A stretch of DNA of 64,000 nt from Alphaproteobacteria bacterium (GTDB lineage Bacteria; Pseudomonadota; Alphaproteobacteria; Rickettsiales; JADKJE01). Location of the stretch: positions 62,001 to 126,000 of the forward strand of contig JADKJE010000003.1 of assembly GCA_016722515.1 (NCBI GenBank). Direction: 5' to 3'. Positions 56,637 to 64,000 of this stretch are shown here, piece by piece. Made by a program: the position numbers and the translations under genes. Numbering within the stretch: the stretch's first letter is position 1; every line of letters begins with the position of its first letter. The notes beneath the pieces are model-generated. The model saw nothing but the letters and a program-made list of their open reading frames with translations. It was not told the origin of the DNA and did no database searches.

Positions 56637-57399
56637 GCAAACCTCTGACATTTTTCTAGGAAGGCCTCATTTGGAGTTATCCAATTGAGTTTTTTGCGTG
56701 GTGTTAGGTTATCGTTATCCATGGTTTCATTGAAATCCTCCTTGTTGTATGTGTGAATGTTCGTTTTTCTGGGTAAGTCTCTTCGCAGTCTTCCATTGGT
56801 ATTCTCGACGCCGCCCTTTTGCCATGATGCATATGGGGCGCAGAAGAAGGTTTTGATGTCCAGTGCTTTACCCCATAACTGGTGACGGGTAAATTCACCA
56901 CCATTATCCAAAGTCAACGGCTTGCGTGCTTTTTGAGGTATTTTGGTTAGCAGGTTAAGGATTGCGTTTGCAACGTCATCGGCCTTTTTACTGGGCAATT
57001 GCTTGCTGAGGGTAAACATGGTCTGTCTTTCCCTGAGAACCAGAATAGGTTGAGAGCCCTTACAGAAGCTCATCAAATCGCCTTCCCAGTGACCAAATGT
57101 TGTCCGCTTATCAATGTGCTTGGGCCGTTGATGGATAGAGACTCTGTTTGGTATACGTGAAGCACCAGCCCCTTTAGATTTCCTTAGTCCCGCTTTGCTT
57201 TATGCCGTGGCAGGAACTTCCAGATTTTTTCTTTTCGTCTGGAACCCCGATAAATCCAGTGGTAGATGGTTTCATGACAAATGGATTTTAGCTCGGTTTG
57301 ACCATGCTTCAGCTGAGATATCTTTACTCTTTCATCATAACTTAAATGGTTATATCTTTTCATACGCAACATCTTTTTGATTATCTGTTTTGACAACAA
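56624..57399 (-). mobile_element. IS30-family transposase, deleted and frameshifted
   Basis: The first frame (57399 to 57184) starts MKRYNHLSYDERVKISQLK and jumps directly to CHETIYHWIYRGSRR, so the middle of the transposase N-half is missing. A one-base loss in a G run near 57186 shifts the frame. The second part reads PNRVSIHQRPKHID, HWEGDLM, LDNGGEFTRH and WQKGGVENTNGRLRRDLP, the IS30 DDE core, down to 56624. The element is inactive. Confidence 0.9.
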
Positions 57400-57424
57400 A
57401 CATCATAAGGTGTTGCACTTCATT

Positions 57425-59596
57425 TTAGAACAGGCCAGGTCCTGTTGGTTTATGGTTGCCCGCAGAATAACGTCTTTCCTGTACTGAGTTTACATTGTCA
57501 TTGGATGCATTAACTGGTCCATTGTTGTTTGGGTTTATATTCTCAACTACATTAGAGGTTTCTTGCTGATAGTTTTGAAGCCATTTTTTTAGGTTTGGAC
57601 ATTCATACTTCCCAGCCATATTGATTATTCCCTCTGTAATTGGTACGCCCTTTTTTACGAATGCTTTTGCTACGCTAGTATTTCTGTGCTTAATTGCGAT
57701 ATCAATCAAATTATAGCCATCCTGATCTTTTTGATTGATATCTGCTCCTTTTTTAATGAGTTGTTTTATAAGGTTTACATTCTGTTTGTTGTTTTGCTTA
57801 AATTGGCATGCATTCAGGACTACATCATATAAAGTCTTATTTAGTAAAGATGGTTTGTTTTCGATTTTACTTATAAGTTTTTTAGTTGATTTGAAATTGA
57901 AAGTTTTAATCGCGTTCTCCAACAATGAAGGCAAATCCTCTTCTTTCTCTTCAATAATCTCTTCTATAATGTCGACATGACCATTCATATCAGAACTTGA
58001 AATATTACAAGAAACCCTTTCTGTGGTTGGTCGTGGCATGACGGATGTGGGTTCTGATGTTTCTCTATCCCCAGTTTTTTTAGCGCTTTTTACAGCCGGC
58101 GTTTGAGGCATAATTTGTTCTAGTAATTCTTTATTTTCCTCTAAACATTCCACTCCCCAATTATGCAAAATCTTTATATTGTCTTCGACATTTTCTGCAT
58201 AGTGAACTATTTCTCCGTTGGAACTGAATATTTTATTATCTTTATAAAAGGATTTCTCTCTTAAACCATTATAAGTAGACGTTTCACGGGGTAGATCATG
58301 TAATATTCGATACATATCCATTCCGTAAGCCATCATCACTTTTAAGTCAACATTTAATTTATCCTTCTCAATTATAGATAAAATGTTCTCAAACTGGCTG
58401 CTTTTTAGAAAAATATAAGGATAAGGACTATTAGTATTATATTTAGTGATGGTACTATCTTTATTGATAAGATCTAATGAAATTTGATTTAAAAATGATA
58501 GACCGCATTTATCTATTATCGATTCCAGCAATAAATAATTGTCCGTAGATACACAATTACGTGCATATTTAATGTATTCTTTGTCTGAAATTGCTTCATT
58601 AAATTCACTTTTATAATATTTTAAAATAAATATAATTATACCAGAACCAACTGTTCTTTTCTCAAATTCACTAAAACTGGTATAGTTCTCATCAAGAAAA
58701 TTCAACATGACTTCCATCGTTACCTTTTTTAGATCAATATCTAATGTATTGATTTTCTTAAGCTGATGCTTATCATTCATATATGTTTGAGCTGCATTCT
58801 CTAAAACTTGAACAGCTAAATCATAATTATCGTTCTTCATACATTCGCAGATTCTGTTGGCTGCAAGTTCTATGGTTGTAGAAGATATATCATTGATTAT
58901 GTGAGGCAATATATCAAATCTTTTGCATTCAAGTGCAATGGAAAAGATAATATCCATGGGAAATGGCCATTCATTAATGATTTTTATAACGTCAACGGTC
59001 TCTTTAATGTTATTAAAAATAGCATTAAATAACCTTTCAGTTTCAGTTTTATTGAAAGAAAATTTATTTAGTTGGTCCGTTTGAATTTTGAGTGGGTTCT
59101 CAGAGGGGAGTACATTGGCATCCAATTTATCTATTTCAGACAAGAATGACATAAATGGATCTTCTGAATCAGGAAATCTCGACTTGATATGTTTTATCAA
59201 ATCAATCTTATAATGGGCTAATTTATTGGACTTTGGTCTATTCAATTTCTCATGTTCATTCAACTGCAAAACAATATTTAATGCATTACAGGCATCGTCT
59301 TTCTGCTTTAGGAGCACTGGGTGATCAAAAACATCATCAACCAAATTACCCACACTTTCTTCCAAAGAGCCTATTTCATAGCATCTAGCAATATATTCGT
59401 GACTAAAAATAGAGCAAATAATATCTGTATTACCATGGCTAATTGAAGCATTAAGCAAAGCATATAATTGCTTATTATCCATCTTTTTCATCAAGTCAGG
59501 TTTTTTGCTTATTAGTGTAAAATTCCCTTGAGTTGCGTCTGCTAATATTTTATCTATTTTTATATTTGTTCTTTTTTTTAGGATTTTTGAAAACAT
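57425..59596 (-). CDS. Ankyrin-repeat-containing protein, putative effector
   Basis: A 723-residue soluble protein, A+T-rich. Residues 1-480 are helical with no family I recognise. In the last third, LPSLLENAIKTFNFKSTKKL, VNLIKQLIKKGADINQKDQDG and NLIDIAIKHRNTSVAKAFVK form two to three ankyrin repeats. Ankyrin proteins are frequent effectors of intracellular Alphaproteobacteria. It lies 26 bp after the IS30 remnant on the same strand. The 283 bp beyond (59597-59879) hold only a small CACGAC/GTCGTG hairpin. Confidence 0.65.
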   Translation of the reverse strand: MFSKILKKRTNIKIDKILADATQGNFTLISKKPDLMKKMDNKQLYALLNASISHGNTDIICSIFSHEYIARCYEIGSLEESVGNLVDDVFDHPVLLKQKDDACNALNIVLQLNEHEKLNRPKSNKLAHYKIDLIKHIKSRFPDSEDPFMSFLSEIDKLDANVLPSENPLKIQTDQLNKFSFNKTETERLFNAIFNNIKETVDVIKIINEWPFPMDIIFSIALECKRFDILPHIINDISSTTIELAANRICECMKNDNYDLAVQVLENAAQTYMNDKHQLKKINTLDIDLKKVTMEVMLNFLDENYTSFSEFEKRTVGSGIIIFILKYYKSEFNEAISDKEYIKYARNCVSTDNYLLLESIIDKCGLSFLNQISLDLINKDSTITKYNTNSPYPYIFLKSSQFENILSIIEKDKLNVDLKVMMAYGMDMYRILHDLPRETSTYNGLREKSFYKDNKIFSSNGEIVHYAENVEDNIKILHNWGVECLEENKELLEQIMPQTPAVKSAKKTGDRETSEPTSVMPRPTTERVSCNISSSDMNGHVDIIEEIIEEKEEDLPSLLENAIKTFNFKSTKKLISKIENKPSLLNKTLYDVVLNACQFKQNNKQNVNLIKQLIKKGADINQKDQDGYNLIDIAIKHRNTSVAKAFVKKGVPITEGIINMAGKYECPNLKKWLQNYQQETSNVVENINPNNNGPVNASNDNVNSVQERRYSAGNHKPTGPGLF

Positions 59597-59879
59597 AATT
59601 CATTCCAGTTCTATTTAGATTCATTCATTTTATCCAGTCTAATTTTAATAATATGATGTTAGGATAAAAAAGTAAATATCATTATATAAATAAAATCATT
59701 GTTTTTTATTTTCTGAGTCACTTGCAAAAGTCCACGACTTTCTGTCGTGTCGAGCCTGTGACATTGAAAATTTCTTCAGATTGCCCAATCGTAGAGTCTT
59801 TATGGTTAATTTGATTGATGATGCAGAAGTGATTTTGTAAAGAGGAAAATTTATCACCCCACTGTAAGTGGCAATGGCA

Positions 59880-60291
59880 TTAAGTTGATACCATTACCCC
59901 CATACTTGGTTTGTTATCTCCTAAAAACCTAAAATGTGAGCCATAGGCGAGCTTCTCAAGGTTTTCTAGGGGAGCATTTTCAACTCCATTATTAGCCAGT
60001 CTCGACTCTTCTTTGGTAAGATCCTTTGTTTTCTTACTAAAATTCTTACCGCCTGTGACCCCACGTAATGCGCCGATATCACAATTACTTCCAAGGGCCG
60101 TCATAACCACAGCCAAGCGCAGCATGGGCTAATAATTGGGTGGCTTTTGATATATCATCCGCCTTATAAGTATCGCTTATTTCGTTGGCAGCGACAGCAC
60201 CGATAGACATAACTATCGCACCAATAGCAGCTTTATCATAACCAGCAAATAGACTATCGCCATTAATGGTATTCGTATCCCTAAAACCGAA
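59880..60291 (-). pseudogene. Degraded CdiA/hemagglutinin pre-toxin fragment
   Basis: The minus strand first reads GAIVMSIGAVAANEI, then QLLAHAALGC, and stops. An overlapping frame continues NCDIGALRGVTGGK and goes on to YGSHFRFLGDN. Joined, this resembles the AHAALGC...GxNCxxGAxGG signature that precedes toxins in CdiA and filamentous-hemagglutinin proteins. No start or toxin domain survives. The stop at 60292-60294 breaks the upstream side. Confidence 0.55.
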
Positions 60292-60328
60292 CTACGATAT
60301 CAAAGAACGCTCAACCAATAAGGTTCAT

Positions 60329-60796
60329 TTAGCCAAGGAATGGTAAGAGCCTCCCTCTAAGCTTCTGCCAAAATGATAAGAGCTCCTTCGACATTATTGC
60401 GCATGAATTAAGGGCGTTTGCCATCTCCACCGAATGGTCCGGATAATCGTGGGCTACAGAATTCCTAGTCTCCCTAATATTTTTCCACCACTCCACACTC
60501 TCAATCACATATAGTTTTTCTAATTTATTCAGCCTATCAATCATGGATAAGCCTTTGATATCTTCTTGCATCAGCTCTAATAATGCGGGAAATATTTTTT
60601 CGCCAATCGTAGTTGATAATTTCTCGAATCGGTTCGTCATAATTTCTATATAATTGACTTCATTTAGAGTCGCAGATTCGATCGTGTTTTCGTTAAAAGG
60701 AATAAGATGCTGAATTTGCTCAAGTGCAAAAGATAAGCGTTTAGCATGCTTATCACATATATCAACATGTGATTTTATAATGTCTGATTTATTCAT
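60329..60796 (-). CDS. HEPN-domain toxin (HepT-like)
   Basis: A 155-residue helical protein with the HEPN RNase motif RNSVAH (Arg111, His116) followed by DYPD. It overlaps the MNT gene by 8 bp. In this type VII-like toxin-antitoxin system the HEPN protein cuts RNA and its partner MntA silences it by AMPylation. I infer the role from pairing and motif. Confidence 0.8.
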   Translation of the reverse strand: MNKSDIIKSHVDICDKHAKRLSFALEQIQHLIPFNENTIESATLNEVNYIEIMTNRFEKLSTTIGEKIFPALLELMQEDIKGLSMIDRLNKLEKLYVIESVEWWKNIRETRNSVAHDYPDHSVEMANALNSCAIMSKELLSFWQKLRGRLLPFLG

Positions 60797-61094
60797 ATAA
60801 CACTATTCCCGTTTTTAATGCTTCATCATAAATAGGTAAGTTGCGCCCTGGTGACTGGATGACAACATCAATTTTCTGATCGCCGATGCGTATTTTTAAG
60901 TCAACCGTGAATCGAATTTTGTTTTGAAATGTAATGTCATAATCAGTTTCGTGTGTTTGAATAAATAAATCAATATCACCACCGCGCTTGCTATCATCCA
61001 CACGTGAACCAAATAAATATAATTTATCCCCAGGAGCAAAATGCTCACGGAAGGCCTCACAAATTGCCTTGATTTCTTTTTCTGTTAAACGCAT
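60789..61094 (-). CDS. MNT-domain nucleotidyltransferase antitoxin (MntA-like)
   Basis: A 101-residue minimal nucleotidyltransferase. YLFGSRVDD at about 26-34 and RGGDIDLFI at about 37-45 form the GSX10DXD signature, with both Asp present, so AMPylation activity is possible. It precedes and overlaps the HEPN toxin gene. Confidence 0.85.
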   Translation of the reverse strand: MRLTEKEIKAICEAFREHFAPGDKLYLFGSRVDDSKRGGDIDLFIQTHETDYDITFQNKIRFTVDLKIRIGDQKIDVVIQSPGRNLPIYDEALKTGIVLYE

Positions 61095-61195
61095 AGCTTG
61101 TTATTATAGACTATTAGGATTCAGATTCAAGGCCACCACAATAAAATCTAGAATTCTTAAAATGGTGGTGTCATCATCTTGAGAGCTTTCTACTT

Positions 61196-61800
61196 AGTCA
61201 CCTCTAAAAAACCACCTAACCCGTTGAATTATAATTTAGATAATTGAAAACCTGTGGTATGGAATCGCCAGAAAGTTGTGTTTTGGCATGGAAAGGTGGT
61301 TAAAATGTTGCAGTCAAATCCGGTATTGAGTGGTCAAGAAGATTTATTTCGCAGCCGCTTAGACACTATGATATTTCTGAGTCACCGTTTAGTACGTTTG
61401 TGTGGTTTGGTTGATTGGTCTGGGCTTGAGTCGTTTTACCGTCAGTATTATTGTGCTGATAATGGTCGCCCTGGTTATTCGATACGCCTAATGTGCGGTT
61501 TATTTTTATTGCGTGAGATTGAGGGTGTTTCTGACGAGACGGTTTGTGAGCGTTGGGAAGAAAATCCGTATTGGCAAGGGCAATGCCCACAAGAAATATG
61601 AGTGGGTCATCGCAACTTCCTGAAGGGAATAATGGGTGATAAAATGAATGCGATGGCCATGGCAGTTGGCTTTAACCTCAGAAAGATACTCAAGGTTATT
61701 TTATGGCTCATTTTTACCCTGCAATGGTGGATGAAAATAAAACCTCAGGAGCGGGCATATTGCTAAATTAAAACAAAAAATGGGTTTTTTAGGCGAGACT
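61196..61800 (+). mobile_element. Internally deleted IS5-family element (MITE-like)
   Basis: Terminal repeats AGTC-ACCTCTAAAAAACC (61196-61213) and its complement GGTTTTTTAGGCGAGACT (61783-61800) bound the element. From ATG 61305 the frame gives the DUF772 N-domain (FLSHRLVRLCGLVDW, SIRLMCGLFLLREIEG, YWQ) to a stop at 61601. The frame then jumps to the C-terminus (RNFLKGIMGDKMNA) ending at 61766. The catalytic middle is missing. Its last 185 bp are repeated at 47034-47218. Confidence 0.85.
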
Positions 61801-61833
61801 AGTTAGAATGTTTTTAAGTAAATTTCTTATCTA

Positions 61834-61862
61834 TTAAGTATTTAACAAAAATTTCATATAAT
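61834..61862 (+). promoter_or_regulatory. Candidate promoter of the tandem CE-clan gene
   Basis: TTAAGT (61834), 17 bp, TATAAT (61857), about 60 bp before the ATG. The -10 box is perfect and the -35 box is weak. Confidence 0.4.
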
Positions 61863-61923
61863 TAAAATGTACAATATGGCTGTTTTACTATAAAATGCTG
61901 TTGTGTAGATAATGGTAATTAGC

Positions 61924-64000
61924 ATGAAAAATGAAACAACAATAGTTGAACGAACCACAAATGAATCCAGTGAAATAAATTCTGTTTATATTAAATGGTT
62001 AAAAGCGCAGCAAATAAATCACTTAGGGCGCAGGGATGCTGACTTAGCCTTAGAACATGACCAATTGGCTGTTCTTTATAAGAGCATAAAGGACGATTAT
62101 CAATTACAGCATTGTTATTTCTTAGGTGGTACGGAAGATTTAAGATGTTTATTAGCCGGAATTAAAGCGGATTTAGAGAACGAAGATGGCGAATGCTTTA
62201 TTACGATTAGACCGTACATCCATTCTATTCCTCTCTACCTTCGTATGGTTGAAGGAAAGATGCACGCTTTTATCATCGATCCCCAGGCCTGGGGAAAGGA
62301 TTATGCTCCTAATATTAATATCGCACTTGCGATACACGAAGCATTTCCCGATAGCGTGATTCATAGCTCTTCATCTGTATTGCAACAAAAAGGGGATAAT
62401 CGAAATTGTTCAATGGTGGGATATCACGTTATTTCATTCTTAGCACAGAACAATAATGGCAAAATGCTGGCTGAAACCTTAGCAAAAATCAATCAAACAG
62501 TGGAGAGCTGGAATGGTGTATCTATTTTAGTCAAGGATATGAAATCCCAATTGAGTTCTAGCGATCAACCATGCTTCTTGACCAATACCGAAGCAACAAC
62601 TAAAGCACGCCAAGAATTGCGTGATAAGACATTACCCGAGATTATTCATGAATATCAGTTGGTTGATAGCGGTAACCAAGAAATCAATGCCGATAAAGTA
62701 CGGATTATTGTCGATGAAATGTCCGGCAAATATGCCGCTAGGCGCCGTAACAATCCATCATTCAACGTTACAGTTCATACTTTAGAAAGTGAAACGGTTA
62801 TATCTTATATTCCAGCACGTTATACGGTATGGGAACATACGAATTTTCCTCGTTACTTGCAAACCGGGATATTTCCTCAAGATGTTAAACAGGAAACCAC
62901 CGCTCTATTGCTTAATGGATTTTCGTTTACATCCAATCATAAAGCATTTTCTTTTAAAGCACATTTAGAAGAAACAGGTGAAGTTCGCTATGCTGTAAAC
63001 GGAGCAACGATTGAAGATATCAAGGTTGGTATTACGTTATATAAGAAATCACCCGAATTTAGCGTGCTCAATACGGCTCGTCATAATCTTCGCCAAAATG
63101 TGGCATTAGATAGTTTTCTTGGTGATTTAGAGTTTGCGCTTGAATTGGAAAAAATAAAAACAAACGAGATTGGTGGGTTTTTTATTACGGATATCATGCA
63201 GGCCCTTCAGGTTTCCTGCGAAGGAAATAAAGATGTGCATGTCCTCGTAGGTCATGAAATAGATCAAGAAAATAAATTGGAAACAAATCTTATTTCAGCG
63301 ATTGAAAGTTATAAGGATAAATCCTTATTTGTTTTCCCTTATGCCATTAATGAAAATCATAATATTGGTGTGGTGGTAGACGTAAAGAACTCCGAAATCC
63401 GAATTTATGACCATCAGGAATCAACTACAAAGGAAAGTTTAGAAGACAGCACGTTGCAAAAAATCGCATCGGATAGAAACTATACGATAGTGAATAGTTT
63501 TAACCAAAGTCCCTTTCCAGCTCAAAAAGATGCTTGGGAATGCGGCGTATTAGCTGTCATGAGCATCGAAGCGGATATTGCGCAACAGCCATGGCAGGAA
63601 AAAAGGCAGCCTCATTTCGACATAGAGACGGCTCGGATTCTGCGTCATGCACGTTCCCTAACTCTTGAGCAGGAGCAGCAACAGGCATTGGAACACCTCG
63701 AGTTTATACAAGAAGAATTATTTCCCGACTGGCATTCTGAGCCATGGGTACAAGAGAAATTGAAAGCGCTTACGCCTGAAGCCTTGTATGATATACGAAT
63801 TGAGCGCTATATAACGTCTCTCCATCTTCTTTCAAGTATAAAATATGATAATCGCAATAAAATAATGGGTGTCATCCAGTATTGTGGTGAAGAAAATATA
63901 GTGGATGCAAAAAGAAATATTCAATATAATTTAAGTAAATTTCATTTATTACCAGGAAATGATTGGGAAGAGAAAAAAGCGCAACTTAATGATTTAATTG
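61924..64000 (+). CDS. Tandem CE-clan effector: YopJ-like plus Ulp1-like domains (partial, runs off window)
   Basis: At least 692 residues, still open at the end of the window, no signal peptide. Domain 1 (about 60-180): IRPYIHSIPLYL (His100), HAFIIDPQA (Asp119) and QQKGDNRNCSM (Cys162) match the YopJ/AvrRxv acetyltransferase triad. Domain 2 (about 430-560): ENHNIGVVVD (His479), IYDHQES (Asp496) and AQKDAWECGVLAV (Gln534, Cys540) match the Ulp1/C48 His-Asp-Gln-Cys order. The linker (200-430) is unassigned. Acetylation, or cleavage of ubiquitin or SUMO-like host modifiers, is inferred. It begins 124 bp after the IS5-family element. Confidence 0.7.
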   Translation, partial: MKNETTIVERTTNESSEINSVYIKWLKAQQINHLGRRDADLALEHDQLAVLYKSIKDDYQLQHCYFLGGTEDLRCLLAGIKADLENEDGECFITIRPYIHSIPLYLRMVEGKMHAFIIDPQAWGKDYAPNINIALAIHEAFPDSVIHSSSSVLQQKGDNRNCSMVGYHVISFLAQNNNGKMLAETLAKINQTVESWNGVSILVKDMKSQLSSSDQPCFLTNTEATTKARQELRDKTLPEIIHEYQLVDSGNQEINADKVRIIVDEMSGKYAARRRNNPSFNVTVHTLESETVISYIPARYTVWEHTNFPRYLQTGIFPQDVKQETTALLLNGFSFTSNHKAFSFKAHLEETGEVRYAVNGATIEDIKVGITLYKKSPEFSVLNTARHNLRQNVALDSFLGDLEFALELEKIKTNEIGGFFITDIMQALQVSCEGNKDVHVLVGHEIDQENKLETNLISAIESYKDKSLFVFPYAINENHNIGVVVDVKNSEIRIYDHQESTTKESLEDSTLQKIASDRNYTIVNSFNQSPFPAQKDAWECGVLAVMSIEADIAQQPWQEKRQPHFDIETARILRHARSLTLEQEQQQALEHLEFIQEELFPDWHSEPWVQEKLKALTPEALYDIRIERYITSLHLLSSIKYDNRNKIMGVIQYCGEENIVDAKRNIQYNLSKFHLLPGNDWEEKKAQLNDLI

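Noticed and set aside
1..64000. tRNA or rRNA genes
   Set aside because: I saw no T-arm-like GGTTCGANTCC with a matching acceptor stem and no rRNA segments, though a covariance search was not possible.

Overview
The window looks like a chromosome segment of a host-associated alphaproteobacterium. The evidence is a DivL-type cell-cycle kinase next to tsaE, a GapR nucleoid protein, a tsaE-amgK-murU cluster, a membrane-anchored CycM-type cytochrome c and a TAXI-TRAP transporter. Intact carAB, ahcY and metC argue against a highly reduced Rickettsia-like genome. The moderate G+C, insertion-sequence debris and eukaryote-directed proteins would suit an amoeba or protist endosymbiont (Holosporales-like or Rickettsiales-like). 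That placement is inference.

Positions 1 to about 46500 are mostly housekeeping. In order they hold: a pseudokinase and membrane-protein pair; queH; a large AsmA-family protein; a mannose-1-phosphate guanylyltransferase-like gene; a DUF1643 protein; a parvulin lipoprotein; carA-carB; the minus-strand run divL-tsaE-amgK-murU; a 161-bp repeat array; ahcY; a PAS protein; YihY and hydrolase genes; metC; a lipoprotein with a clean promoter and terminator; a UbiH-like hydroxylase; cytochrome c; TAXI-TRAP receptor, permease and UspA; ispA; galU-ugd-gapR-GT61; pepF; def-fmt-truA; a methyltransferase; nnrD; a Sel1-like protein and a SulP transporter. Two of these genes (GT61 and pepF) carry single-base frameshifts in five-base homopolymers.

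Positions 46507 to 64000 form an accessory island, more A+T-rich and full of wreckage. It opens with a 3' scrap of lpxB and transposase remnants. It carries a 1587-residue protein with a C-terminal YopJ-like domain in which the nucleophile position appears to be Ser, a putative ADP-ribosyltransferase, a 661-residue protein with a HicA-like C-terminus and tandem GSSH repeats, a broken IS30, an ankyrin-type protein, a degraded CdiA/hemagglutinin pre-toxin fragment, a HEPN-MNT toxin-antitoxin pair and an internally deleted IS5-family element. It ends with an open reading frame that runs off the window and encodes two successive CE-clan cysteine catalytic domains, one YopJ-like and one Ulp1-like.

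The two CE-clan proteins each sit about 100 to 125 bp downstream of the same 185-bp IS5-family 3' end, in the same orientation. This suggests an effector family spread or reshuffled through IS copies. The island as a whole looks like a store of secreted effectors and toxins. The functional calls in it are read from motifs by eye.
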